Below are positions 44,938-56,929 of a stretch of 64,000 nucleotides of DNA, one piece after another. The notes beneath the pieces are model-generated. The model was given only the letters and a program-made list of their open reading frames with translations. It was not told where the DNA came from and did not search any database. Source of the DNA: Dasypus novemcinctus (lineage: Eukaryota; Chordata; Mammalia; Cingulata; Dasypodidae); the NCBI RefSeq assembly GCF_030445035.2, contig NC_080680.1:116462228-116526227 (forward strand), in the 5' to 3' direction. Each line of letters starts with the position of its first letter. The stretch's first letter is position 1. Position numbers and translations under genes: made by a program.

Positions 44938-47900
44938 ATGGCTAACACAAATAAATCCTTGATAGTAATAACACTGAATGTCAACGGATTAAACTCACCT
45001 ATCAAAAGATTCAGACTGGGACATTGGATAAGGAAATATGACCCATCCATATGCTGTCTACAAGAGACACATCTTAGACCCAGAGACGCATGGAGATTGA
45101 AAGTGAATGGCTGGAAAACAATCATACAAGCTAACAATAACCAAAAAAAGGCAGGAGTAGCTATATTAATATCAGACAAAATAGACTTTAAATGTGAAAC
45201 AATTGTGAGAGACAAAGAAGGATACTACATTTTAGTCAAAGGGAAAATCTGTCAAGAAGATCGAACAATCATAAATATCTATGCCCCTAACAAGGGTGCC
45301 TCTAAATACGTCAGGCAAACGCTGGAAAAACTAAGTGAAAGAATAGATACATCTACAATTATAGTGGGGGATTTTAATACACCACTATCAACTCTGGACA
45401 GAACATCTCAAAAGAGAATCACCAAAGAAACAAAACATCTGAATAGTATATTAGAGGACCTGGATCTAATAGATATATATAGATCGCTACACCCAAACAC
45501 AGCAGGATATACATTTTTCTCAAGTGCACATGGATCATTCTCCAAGATAGATCATATGCTAGGCCACAAAGAAAGGCTGAACGAATTCAGAAAGATTGAA
45601 ATCATACAAAACATTATCTCTGACCACAGTGGAGTCAAGCTGGAGATTTGCAAGGGACAGAAGCCCAGATTTCACACCACGATTTGGAAATTAAACAGCA
45701 CACTCTTAGAAAAACAGTGGGTCAAAGAGGAAATCTCAAAAGAAATCAATGACTACCTTGAAACAAATGATAATGATAACACAACATACCAAAATTTATG
45801 GGATGCAGCAAAAGCAGTACTGAGAGGGAAGTTTATAGCCATAAATTCATATATCAAAAAAGAAGAAAGAGCAAAAATTGAAGAACTAACTGCACATTTG
45901 AAGGAATTAGAAAAACAACAACCAAGAAACCCAACAGGAAGAAGAAGGAAGGAAATAACAAAGATAAGAGCAGAACTAAATGAAATAGAAAATAAGAAAG
46001 CACTTGAACAGATAAACAAGACCAAGAGCTGGTTTTTTGAGAAGATTAACAAAATTGACAAACCTTTAGCAACACTAACAAAGAAAAAAAGAGAGAAGAT
46101 GCGAATACACAAAATAAGAAATGAGAAAGGCGATATCACCACTGACCCCACACAAATAAATACTATCATAAGAGGATATTTTGAAAAACTATATTCCAAC
46201 AAAAATGACAATCTAGAGGAAATGGACAAATTCCTAGAAACACATAAGCAGCCCATATTGACAAAAGAAGAAATTGATGATCTTAACAAACCAATCACAA
46301 GCAGAGGGATAGAATCAGTTATTAAAAATCTCCCAACTAAGAAGAGCCCAGGGCCAGATGGCTTCACAGGTGAATTCTACAAAACATTCCGGAAAGAACT
46401 GACACCAATCCTGCTGAAACTATTCCAAAAAATCGAAACAGAAAGACATTACCCAACTCCTTCTATGATGCCAACATTACCCTAGTACCAAAGCCAAACA
46501 AAGACATCACAAGAAAGGAAAATTACAGACCAATTTCTCTAATGAATCTAGACGCAAAAATACTTAACAAAATACTTGCTAATCGTATTCAACAACACAT
46601 TAAACGTATTATACACCACGACCAAGTGGGATTCATCCCAGGTATGCAAGGATGGTTCAACATAAGAAAATCAATCAACGTAATACACCATATAAACAGA
46701 TTGAAGGAAAAAAATCACATGATTATATCTATTGATGCAGAAAAAGCATTTGACAAAATACAGCACCCTTTCTTGATAAAAACACTCCAAAAGATTGGAA
46801 TACAAGGAAATTTTTTGAACATGATAAAGAGTATATATGAAAAACCTAAAGCCAATATTGTTTACAATGGAGAAATCCTAGACTCCTTCCCTCTAAACTC
46901 AGGAACAAGGCAAGGATGCCCACTGTCTCCGCTCCTATTTAACATTGTCTTAGAAGTACTTGCTCGAGCACTGAGGCAAGAACCAGAAATAAAAGGCATT
47001 CAAATTGGAAAGGAAGAAGTCAAAATTTCATTATTTGCAGATGACATGATCCTATACATAGAAACCCCTGAGAGATCTACAATGAAGATTCTAGAACTCA
47101 TAAATGAGTTTAGTAAAGTCGCAGGTTATAAGATCAATGCGCAAAAATCAGTAGCATTTCTGTACACTAATAATGAGCAAGATCAGGAGGAAATCAAGAA
47201 ACAAATACCATTCACAATAGTAAATAAAAAAATCAAATACTTAGGAATAAATTTAACTAAAGAGGTAAAGAACTTATACACCGAGAACTATACAAGATTG
47301 TTCAAGGAAATCAAAGAAGACCTGAATAAATGGAAGACTATTCCTTGTTCATGGATAGGAAGACTGAATATTATTAAGATGTCTATCCTACCAAAACTGA
47401 TCTACACATTCAATGCAATCCCAATAAAAATCAACGCAGCCTTCTTTAAGGAACTAGAAAAACTAACTATGAAATTTATTTGGAAAGGAAAGAGACCCCG
47501 AATAGCCAAAGACATACTGAAAAAGAAAAACGAAATTGGAGGAATCACACTACCTGACTTCAAAACATACTACAAAGCTACGGTGGTGAAAACAGCATGG
47601 TATTGGCATAAGGAGAGACACATAGACCAATGGAATCGAATTGAAAGCTCTGATATAGAACCTCACATATACAGCCACATAATATTCGATAAAGCCACCA
47701 AACCCTCTCAACTGGGAGAAAGTGGCCTATTCAACAAATGGTGTCTGGAGAACTGGATAGCCATATGTAGAAGAATGAAAGAGGATTACCATCTCACACC
47801 TTATACAAAGATCAACTCAAGATGGATCAAAGACCTAAATATAAGAGCCAAGACCATAAAAACCTTAGAAAGCAGTGTAGGGAAACATCTACAGGACCTT

Positions 47901-48757
47901 GTAATAGGAAATGGATTTATGAATATCTCACCAAAAGCACGAGCAGCAAAAGAACTAATAGATAAATGGGACTTCCTCAAAATTAAAGCCTTCTGCACCT
48001 CAAAGGAGTTTGTCAAGAAAGTAAAAAGGGAGCCCACACAGTGGGAGAAAATATTTGGCAATCATATATCTGATAAGAAACTTATAACTTGCATATATAA
48101 AGAACTTCTATATCTTGAAAATAAAAAGATAAACAACCCATTTAAAAAATGGGAAAAAGACTTAAACAGACACTTCGCCGAAGAAGAAATACAAATGGCA
48201 AAAAAGCACATGAAAAAATGTTCCAAATCTCTAGCTATCAGGGAAATGCAAATCAAAACTACAATGAGATACCATCTTACACCCATAAGATTGGCAGCTA
48301 TGAAAAAAACAGAAGAATACAAGTGCTGGAGAGGATGTGAAGGAAGGGGAACATTCATTCCCACTGCTGGTGGGAATGCAGAAGGATCCAATCATTCTGG
48401 AGGACAGTATGGCGGTTTCTCAAAAAACTAGCCATAGATTTGCCATATGACCCAGAAATACCAGTGCTGGGTATATACCCAGCAGAACTGAAAACAAGGA
48501 CACAAACCGATATATGTACACCAATGTTCATAGCAGCATTGTTCACTATTGCCAAAAGTTGGAATCAACCCAAATGCCCATCAACAGACGAGTGGATCAA
48601 TAAAATGTGGTATATACACACAATGGAATACTACTCGGCTGTAAGAACAAACACACTACAAACACATGTGATAACATGGATGAATCTTGAGAACCTTATG
48701 TTGAGTGAAGCAACCCAGACATTGAAGGACAAATACTACATGACCTCAATGATATGA
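44938..48757 (+). CDS. ORF2: L1 ORF2 (endonuclease and reverse transcriptase), frameshifted twice
   Basis: ORF2p nicks target DNA and reverse-transcribes L1 RNA. The start ATG at 44,938 (MANTNKSL) puts Asn14 in LNVNGLN and Glu43 in CLQETH, the same numbering as human L1 endonuclease. GDFNTPL and SDHSGVK supply further catalytic residues. The first frame runs to 46,485. Similarity continues in another frame from about 46,449, which looks like one lost base near 46,448. The RT domain has [18 protein letters not shown]-like (SIDAEKAFD) and the catalytic FADD at 47,034-47,045. A second one-base loss near 48,360 moves the Cys-rich C-terminus (CWWECRRIQ, then [19 protein letters not shown]) to a third frame ending at 48,757. 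Total length is about 1,273 codons, normal for L1. As it stands it cannot make full ORF2p. Confidence 0.93.
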
Positions 48758-51545
48758 AATAAACAAGCTGCCCTAGATAGCAAGAGACTGAACGATAGGC
48801 TTACAGGAAATCGGAGGGTGGAGGAAGGATATGAGCCGATGTCTGCAGGGGTGGAATTTAAGACGAGATGGTGGTAAGTATGAACACAAAGAAGAGATAA
48901 AAGGGGGGCAAGGGGTTGCCTTTTGTTGGGGCTTTGCAGGTTTGAGGGTGGCTGGGGAGGGACGGATAGGTAACATTGCCCAAAAGTGGGGGAGGGAGGG
49001 GTAGCATACGAACACAGGAGAGGGTCAGGTGTTGGTGGAGAGTAAAATGCTGAGAAAATCATATCAAAATATAATAAAGAGGGTTACCTGTTTAGAATGC
49101 TCGGAGGGGAGGTTCTGATGCAGGAAGGGCTCCTGGGGAATGTCTAAATGCTCATTCTGCCAGAGTGGATGACACCATGGGGTAGAAACCCAAGTAGTGA
49201 GAGTGGGGGTGGACCCACATCCTGGGGAGGACTAATGCCATCCAATAGAGGGAACTGTATCCCTCGAGAGAAAGGGTGACTCCCAGGGCATTGGGGCAGT
49301 TGAGCAAGTTAGGCCCTGAACACTATTCCATCTATCTCTGGAAGTGGCTCCTCAGGAAACGGAGGTTGGCTGTCACTGTGGGCACCAAGGTGGAAGGGAA
49401 AATGGACGTTAAATGTGTGGAACCAAGGTAAATGGGGGGTAAGAGAGGAGTTTCTTGAGAGTACACAAGGATGGATATAAAACATGTAATATTACACCAT
49501 AACATATAGGAGATGACAGACTGATAATGTAAACCATAATGTAAAACATGGGATAACTAAGAATGTAAAGAACTGTGTATCCTAAAGTATGCACCATAAT
49601 GTAAGCACAGATGTCACCTTGTTAGAAAGCTAATGTCTCAGACTCTGTACATCACTTTAAGTAAATATGATGTGAATAGGGTGTAAGAGTATCGCTGTGG
49701 AAGGAAAAAGGTTTTGTGGTGGATGTATGGGAGTGCTGTATATTATATATATGCATTGCTGTGGTCTAGGACTCCTGTGAAGAGAAGCTGAATAATTAGG
49801 GGAAAAAAAAAAAAAAGAAAAAGATAGGATGTAGAATTTTTTCAAGTCAACATTCTTTATCTAAGTTCTTTATCTAACTTTATCCAAGTTTTTTATCTAA
49901 CCTTTAAACCCATCGCTATATGCCATTCCCTAGTAAGGGACCATGACATTATATTGGGCTTCAAATTTCGGGGAGTTCTGGATCACAGAGTGTTTCTTCA
50001 ACAATGGCAATGGAGGGATACTGGTATGGGATGCCAATGACAGGTGATATATGGCTGACAGGGAGCTGTACAGAACATATGTCCAGGGTGCTTGGTAATG
50101 TTTGGATATACTCATAGTGGCAACAATTAAAAACCACAGCAGGGGGGGTACTGGGTTCCTGGCCAGTGGTGCCCTGTCGTGGTCCCTAGGGGAGCAGTGA
50201 CAGTCTCCCAGGTATAGCGGCGGGGACCGGGAGGGAGTGAGGGTTCAACAGTGAGCCCCTGATGCTAATGACTATGCTTGTGAGCTGATAAGCCTAAAAT
50301 AAGAACAAGGCCTAGAGCAACATTGTGCCTGGGAATTTCCTCCTGTCAGCCTTCATGTTACTCAAATGTGGCCAGTCTCGAAGCCAAACTCAGCATGTAA
50401 ATGCAATGCCTTCCCCCCAGCGTGGGACATGACACCCGGGGATGAGCCTCCCTGGCACCGAGGGACCACTATCAACTACCAACTGATGATGCAACTGGAA
50501 AATGACCTTAAATGGAAGGTTCAATGCGGATCAGCAGAATATCCCTGTCTACATAAAATAACATGACTTTAAAATGCTGTTTGACCTAAAGTAAGGGGGA
50601 AATGGAAAGGAGAAATGAGTTTATATGGCTACGAGTTTCTAAAAAAGAGTCTGGAGGCTGTCAGAAGGATTGCCCTCATGCACAACTGAGCAGAGTCAGA
50701 GAGACAGATAAAGCAGATGCAACCCCCAGATATTGATTCCTTTGAGGGCTAAAGAGACCCATGGGAGTTATGGTCATGGCCGATGGGGTTAACTACCAGG
50801 TCAGATGGCCCCTCTTTGGAAATGGTGTTTATGTGTGATGAATCTGGACTCAGATGGGATCTTCCTTCATAAGACTTTCACGCTAATGTGCTGGAGGTGC
50901 AGTTAATGTTGGGGTTTAAGATATATTTAGGGGATTTGAATCTCTGGACTGACAATGTGATAGCCAGGTCCTGAGCCTCAACAGACTCCAGCACCTACAA
51001 TCTGATTTATTGGACTTACCACACTCAGCTAAGATGGAGTTGAAGAAGGACAACCACCACACCATGGAGCCTAGAGTGATTACAACTGAAAGTGGGAGGA
51101 TTGCATCCAGCATCCATGTGGAATCTGAGCCTCCTCTTCACATAGAGGTGCAAGGGACACAACCAATCCAATGTCCACATAGAAGAGGTGGCATTGGATT
51201 GGGAAAAGTGGACATGGTGGCTGATGGGTATGGGGAAAGGCAGGAAGAGATGAGAGGTGGAGGCATCTTTGGGACATGGAGCTGCCCTGGATGGTGCTTC
51301 AGAGGCAATCACCGGACATTGTAAATCCTCACAGGGCCTACTGGATGGAATGGAGGAGAGTATGGGCCATGATGTGGACCATTGACTATGAGGTGCAGAG
51401 GTGCCCAAAGATGTACTTACCAAATGCAATGGATGTGTCATGATGATGGGAATGAGTGTTGCTGGGGGGGGGGGGGGGAGAGGCAGGGTGGGGGGGTGGG
51501 GTTGAATGGGACCTCACATATATATTTTTAATGTAATATTATTAC
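48758..51545 (+). other. L1 3' UTR, about 2.8 kb, with terminal G-rich tract
   Basis: The sequence from the ORF2 stop to the tail is non-coding. All open frames over 48,736-51,441 lack family motifs. Human L1 has about 0.5 kb here, so this one is several times longer. The last 1.5 kb or so is collinear with the older L1 at 36,120-37,785, so the long 3' UTR is a lineage feature and not a chimeric accident. A run of 14-15 G at about 51,462-51,478, then GGGGGGGTGGGG near 51,490-51,500, could form a G-quadruplex, a known feature of L1 3' UTRs. An AATAAA signal lies at 51,551-51,556 just before the A-rich tail. Confidence 0.8.
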
Positions 51546-51572
51546 AAAGTCAATAAAAAAAAAAAACAACAA

Positions 51573-51585
51573 AAAAAACGATGTC
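51573..51585 (+). repeat. Target-site duplication of the full-length L1, right copy
   Basis: aaaaaacgatgtc matches 41,784-41,796 exactly. Its right neighbour 'aatttagggccattatatc' is the true continuation of the antisense L1M ending at 41,796, as the uninterrupted unit B sequence near 60,246-60,275 shows. Confidence 0.9.
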
Positions 51586-51735
51586 AATTTAGGGCCATTA
51601 TATCTACATTTGAGGTACTTAGGAACGATTTTACCAGGAGAAAACCAGTAACAATATGGCTTGAATTTTTAAAAAAATCGCTTCGGTGAAAATGAGGAAA
51701 GGGGGTTGGGAATGTGATAAAACATGCACATTTTA
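51586..51735. repeat. Distal tail of unit A / junction of the tandem duplication
   Basis: 'accaggagaaaaccagtaacaatatggcttgaatttttaaaaaaatcgcttcgg' (51,636-51,690) matches 'actgggagaaaacaatatcaatatgacttgattattttaaaaaatcgctttga' (62,377-62,430) at the far end of unit B. Immediately to the right, 51,735 onward matches the start of unit A at about 31,395. That arrangement is the signature of a head-to-tail tandem junction. Confidence 0.8.
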
Positions 51736-52399
51736 ACTGATGAGACATAAACTTTAATTTCTATATATTATATTCGTATTTTCTCACCTATAAGCACAAA
51801 TAATAAGATATAACCCTTAGAATAAGTGTATAACTCTTAGAATAGGTAATCAACCCATGTGATCACTGGGAATCAAGTTTTATTTTAGGTTGTTATAGCA
51901 TTTGGCTGGATAATGTGGTTACTACTCCATCTTCCTCTTCAACCAAATAATTTAGCATCAAGCCATGGTCACTTGTTCATGATGTTACTAAGTAAGGATG
52001 AAAACAAGAATGACTGATTTGCTTTTATTCACAATATAAATATTCAACCCTTACCTTTGGAGAGATTCAGAATCAATAGAACTGAATATCTAGTATCTGA
52101 GAGATAAAACAAAAATTCTCATGAATTCTGAGGGTACTTGGATTACAAACACAACCACAGTATCTACTAGTTGAATTCTTTCTTCATTCTGTTCTTTCAT
52201 AAGTCCTTTCATCTTCAACTGATCTATTACTTGCAAGCTCTGTATTGCTCAGATTGGGACCTCCTCAGATATTTATCTAGTTATCTCACCTGCCCTAACC
52301 CTAAAACTCAGGCAGAATTGACCTATGCTCGTGAGAGGTACCTTCTTCCCAGAAAAAAGATCTCGTCCACATAAATCCAAGGATTTGTCCCTGATAAAA

Positions 52400-53500
52400 A
52401 AGACGCGATGTGTTTAAAAGGGCCTCATATTATTCCACAGCTCTAGTGAGCGTAGAAAAGACAAAGAAAAGCTCACCAATATGCAACATTTGAGAAGATA
52501 TATTTTATGCAATTCGGTTCATATATACAAAATATATTTATAAATATTCTCTCCCAATATGTGTCTACATTGATGTATGATTTTTCTTGCAATGCAGTCT
52601 CTTCAGAGGAGTGATTGACATCTTTTAATCTTCAGTCTTAATTGGTTAATACAGTGTGCTCTGTGAAATACAGTAACATGGGTACTAGGTGATTAATTCT
52701 TGCAGATACACAAAGCACAACATGACAGCTTCCTGACTTCATACCCATGGATAATTCAAGATGCTCCATTGTTATGTTTCTATCCACCTCATACACAAGA
52801 CTACAACTGTGCAAACCCTTGTGATGATAGCTTTGCTTAGACACACATATTCACTTACTCCCCCACCCCAAAGAAACAAAATCATCCATACTATATTTCA
52901 TGAAATCTAAGACCATATATTTTTTCACACTGCAACATCTTAGAAACTAGGAAGAGTTCTATATTTGATGGTATCTTGGTTTTATAAATTAGGATATGTC
53001 ACTACTTTGAATTGTATCCACATTTATTTTAAGAATACTTCCTATTACTTCTTAAATTCAAGAGTAAACATAAATAACATAAGTTAAAATTACTTCAGTA
53101 TCAAATAGGTTCAAAATTTTAGACTCTTAATTCTGTTAGTTATTGTCAAAGGAATGCCTGAGCTACATACTGAGATAATATAGTAAGCCAAAGGTGAAGC
53201 AACAGGCAATTATCTAATTTTAATTTTATATTTATAAATAATAGACATATGTGACATATGCCATATATCAGCTATCATATATAATTAACATATAAAATAA
53301 AGGCTAAATACGTTTCCAAAAACATAATTTTGTTTCCCTAAATGATGTATTAATATTGAAAGTATAATTTACAGACAAATCAGGATGGAAGACTGAAAGG
53401 TGAATTTTATCACAAGTATGCATTGTCTGAGGTTTTGATATAGGCCAACTAGTATGTAATCTTAAAGATTATCCAAGTGAGTATGCTTGTTCCAATAGTA
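52400..53500. other. Unit B sequence 3' of the OR gene
   Basis: This is AT-rich, alignable to unit A. An AATAAA signal on the minus strand (tttatt at 53,023-53,028) lies about 475 bp downstream of the OR stop and is a candidate polyadenylation site. AT richness makes chance occurrence likely. No other feature was seen. Confidence 0.35.
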
Positions 53501-53502
53501 TT

Positions 53503-54447
53503 TCAGTATTCAGTACCAAAAGGATTTCTAGTCAGCAATTTTTTCAAAGCCACTTTCACCTCTCTGTTCCGTAGACTATAGATGATAGGATTCAACATGG
53601 GAGTTAAACCTGCATATACCAAAGCCATAAATTTATCAATTTCCTGTGAATCTACAGCTGAAGGCTTCAAGTACATGGAGAGAGCTGTGCCATAGAACAA
53701 AACCACAACAGTCAGGTGGGCTGTGCACGTTGAAAAGGCTTTGCTTCTTCCATCCACTGAGCTGATTCTCAGGATGTTGCAGAGGATGAAGGCATAGGAG
53801 ATACAGATGAGAAGCAGAGGCATGGGAAGGAGAAGTATGCTGACCACCAGCATGATTAACTGTGCCACGGAGGTGTCCACACATGCCAGTTTCAAGATAG
53901 CCAGAATTTCACAAGTGAAATGATTGATGATGCTATTACCACAGAGAGAAAGCTGTAGCACAGACACCGATTCCACCAGGGCAGTGAGGCAGCCTGTCAT
54001 CCAGGAGCCAGCCGCAATCTGCACACAGACCACCCTGTTCATGATGACGGGGTATCTCAGGGGGTGGCAGATGGCCACATACCGGTCATATGCCATCATG
54101 GACAGGAGCACACATTCAGTAGAGCCCATAGCAAGAGAGATGTACATCTGAGCAGCACATCCTGAGAATGAGATGGTGTTTTCTCCCAAAATAAAATTTG
54201 CCAGCATTGGAGTGAGAGCAGAAGAGGTGTACCAGATGTCCAGAAGGGAGAGGTTGCTGAGGAAGAAGTACATGGGGGTGTGCAGGCGGGAATCCAGAAT
54301 GCTGATGGAGATCAGAATAATATTGCCCAGAAAGGTGATCGAGTACATCAGCAGGCACAGCACAAATATAAGGATCTTGACTTTAGGGTAGTGGGAAAAT
54401 CCCAGGAAGACAAAACCTGTTGCAGATGTCCAATTTGCATGGAACAT
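53503..54447 (-). CDS. OR13F1: Olfactory receptor, OR13F1-like, intact
   Basis: This is a single-exon, 314-residue class II odorant receptor, a seven-helix GPCR of olfactory cilia coupling to G-olf. Motifs: N-glycosylation site NWT (5-7); TM1 with GN (41-42); LHTPMYFFLSNLS at the loop-1/TM2 boundary (55-67); Cys97 and Cys179 for the conserved disulfide; MAYDRYVAIC ending TM3 (118-127); SY in TM5 (217-218); KAFSTCTAHL starting TM6 (236-245); PMLNPIIY in TM7 (283-290). The N-terminus MFHANWTS, HYPKVKI and LDIWYTSSAL-type wording match human OR13F1 as I remember it (319 residues), a family member in the chromosome 9q31 OR cluster. Start at 54,447 is the first ATG giving a normal OR N-terminus. 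There are no defects. The ligand is unknown. Its tandem paralogue at 33,127 is dead. Confidence 0.95.
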   Translation of the reverse strand: MFHANWTSATGFVFLGFSHYPKVKILIFVLCLLMYSITFLGNIILISISILDSRLHTPMYFFLSNLSLLDIWYTSSALTPMLANFILGENTISFSGCAAQMYISLAMGSTECVLLSMMAYDRYVAICHPLRYPVIMNRVVCVQIAAGSWMTGCLTALVESVSVLQLSLCGNSIINHFTCEILAILKLACVDTSVAQLIMLVVSILLLPMPLLLICISYAFILCNILRISSVDGRSKAFSTCTAHLTVVVLFYGTALSMYLKPSAVDSQEIDKFMALVYAGLTPMLNPIIYSLRNREVKVALKKLLTRNPFGTEY

Positions 54448-54449
54448 TT

Positions 54450-56165
54450 TATCTGTCTATTCATCTTTTATATGCATAGCAAGATTAACATCATATAATA
54501 TATGTAAAAAACATTCCTCCCCATTCTCTGATATTTTTATTTCATATGAATTTGTGGTCTGTGCTTCTCTAACTTCTCTAACTTAATGGCTTCTCTAACT
54601 TGGTGATAGTATTAGGGATATATGTTTGAAGGAATCTGTCATTAACAAGGAAAATTTCAAGCAGGATATCAATAAATAAAAAATCTTCAATCTGCTTTAT
54701 TTGCTCCCACACTGTCATTTGATATTGCTGTGAGAGGAGTTACTTCATGAACACTTGATGAGAGAAAGAAGAAGGAAACAATCTTATGGTTTCTCTCTTA
54801 TTCCAAAACCAGAGTTATCACACATCTGTGCCTATGCCATCCATTTACCTCAAGACCATTTGAAAGGTTTCTTTCCTCTGGTTTGGTAACAATCTTCTTT
54901 CTTCAGAGATGTTCTGCTTTCAATTATAGCATCTTCAGACACATACAAAATAATGTGAGATTTTCCCTGAATATAAGAAAGTATAGATTTCTGCAGTCAC
55001 AGCTTAATTTACTGAGACCATGACTATTTAGACACAAACCCAAATTTTGCTTCTCAAACCCAGGAAAACGATGACAGATATTCACCTGGTAGTAGATACT
55101 GGGTAGAGATTTTTTTCATGTTGCAAGTGTTGTCCTGGAGTCACTGATCCACACACTGCCTCCAAAGAACCATTCATTGGTATTCAAGGTAATTTAAGTT
55201 CTTTGATGCTAGTGAAAAGTTTCTAATTTGTACAACAAATTAAACTTAGAAATCTATTCTTGCAAGATAATAAATTCTGAAACTCCAGGGACAATGTCCC
55301 ACAGATCCAATTATAGTCAGTAGCTGATCTATTTTAATTATAGTGTTATTCAACAAGAAGTAAACATGTTCCTGTCTAAACTGTGTTTGGGAAGGGGAAC
55401 TTTACTTTGCTCCTAATTGTCTTATGAAAGTCAATTAACTTGGTTAATTTGTATAACATTAGAAGAATCTCATTGTTTCTTCCTTCATATTGAGGGAGGG
55501 TATCCTTACATGTTTAATTTTACAAGTTGTGCTTGATATGGATCCCCGCAAAGATGAGGGTTGTGAGCTGAAGATATCATCTATGGCTCATCATGACTCA
55601 AAGAGAAGATATGAGAACAGATGTTTTCATGCCAACTGTGGAAGAAACTTGGGGCTCTTTCTTATGGGTAGAGTTACTTTTAGGACATAAGTTTCATCAT
55701 ATAAAAAATTCTTTGACCCTTCAGACACACAGAAGTCTCTGTTTATTTGAGTGGTGCTTTGTAATTCTTGTTCATAGCTTGCCATTTACCTTTTGAGGGG
55801 CTGGTGGTACATGGTGTATGGTGCTGGGCATGAAATGCTATTACTATGTTTCATCACTATGCATCACATAAGGATACATTCTTGTTAGAAAACTATAATC
55901 ATGGCCATTAATGAATTATCTATATCACTTATTAAATATATCCTCCTTCCTGGAGAAGATTATAAATTTGAACTATTGCCAAGATTTTTGAGAACACAAC
56001 CAGAAATCACCTCCTCAGTATCTATTATTATATTATATTGCAATCAGAGTACAATTTTGGGATCTTTCATTTACTCCGTTCCCACAGGAATCTAACTTGT
56101 AAGGTCCTGGGATGTTTTATATGATTCACTTCTTTAACTGTAAGACATCTCATTGTAGCTTTAGT
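54450..56165. other. Unit B sequence 5' of the OR gene
   Basis: This is the upstream flank of the intact OR, alignable with 34,000-35,675. OR genes usually have one or more non-coding 5' exons and a promoter with EBF (O/E) and homeodomain sites some kb upstream. A 'ttaatttactga' homeodomain-like word at about 55,008-55,019 is conserved in both units, and 'ctccaggga' near 55,283 only loosely resembles an O/E site. I do not call a promoter. Confidence 0.35.
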
Positions 56166-56169
56166 GCTA

Positions 56170-56360
56170 CCAAACCTTCCCCTTCATCACTTCAGTGTGT
56201 CATCTTGGACCAATTGATGATCCTCACTGAATTTCAGTTGACTCAATTATAAAAGAGTGAGGGCAACATATCCTTGTCAGAGTTATTGTGAGGAACAGAG
56301 AAATTTTATAGAAGCAATCAACAGAGTACCTGGTATATTGTATATGCTTAGTTATTATTA
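56170..56360 (+). repeat. MIR SINE, sense (unit B only)
   Basis: 'ccaattgatgatcctcactgaatttcagttgactcaattataaaagag' followed by 'gtcagagttattgtgaggaac' and 'agagtacctggtatattgtat' follow MIR order. It is ancient. The corresponding place in unit A is occupied by the L1/SINE composite, so unit A lost it. Confidence 0.75.
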
Positions 56361-56929
56361 GACTTCTTTCCCTTATTTCTACTTGCCTCTTGAAAACTTT
56401 TTCTTTCATGTCTTTATTTCCATATCTCAAGGTTTCCTCATTTGATTTTGGTGATGTATTTGCCTTTCTTTCCTCATTGAAACATGATTCACTGCAACCC
56501 TAAAAAAATGGTTGAAACAAAAATGAGAAAAGTATTGACTGACATCTGGCTCCAGATGTCCTTTGAATTTCTTTAACCAACATCCCTTCCATCTCAACTC
56601 ATTGGCAAGCACATCCTACGCATTCTGGTCCTATAGACAAATACTTGTAAGACTTCAGGAGAATTACCTAGGTTGACTCAATTCTATCTAGGGAAAGTGC
56701 CATCAGAGAGCGTTACTTCAGGGCTACCCACACTTTTGTGTAAAGTTCAGATGGGGGCACTAAGACTTATGCTAACTTATATACACTATTATAGGCACCA
56801 GACCAACTTCTACTTTAAAGAGAGTTCAAAGAACACTGAAAGAAAGAGAAACTATGAACCACCATGGAATTTCCTGAATAGAAGTAAAGCCAAAAAGTTT
56901 TGCCAGGTTTTCTGATACTTATTAGGGTA

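Larger units (their letters stand above)
41797..51572 (+). mobile_element. L1: Near-complete young L1 LINE, about 9.8 kb
   Basis: This is an autonomous non-LTR retrotransposon. Its parts are: 5' UTR 41,797-43,894, ORF1 43,895-44,863, a 74-bp gap, ORF2 44,938-48,757 with two frame changes, 3' UTR 48,758 to about 51,545, and an A-rich tail to 51,572. It is flanked by a perfect 13-bp target repeat. The 5' end starts gggtggagataagatgg, with a YY1-type AAGATGG near the first base, like other mammalian L1 promoters. A full-length L1 is usually 6-7 kb. The excess here is mainly the roughly 2.8-kb 3' UTR. The intact ORF1, preserved CpGs and clean target repeat suggest a recent insertion, but as it stands ORF2 is interrupted. 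Confidence 0.95.

Noticed and set aside
45753-46367. 204-codon minus-strand frame opposite L1 ORF2
   Set aside because: It is a codon-bias shadow of ORF2. It is hydrophobic because ORF2 is K/N/E-rich and A-rich on the plus strand.
51025-51441. 138-codon minus-strand frame in the L1 3' UTR
   Set aside because: It lies wholly in repeat-derived 3' UTR, has no motif, and is not kept in the older related L1 at 36-37.8 kb.
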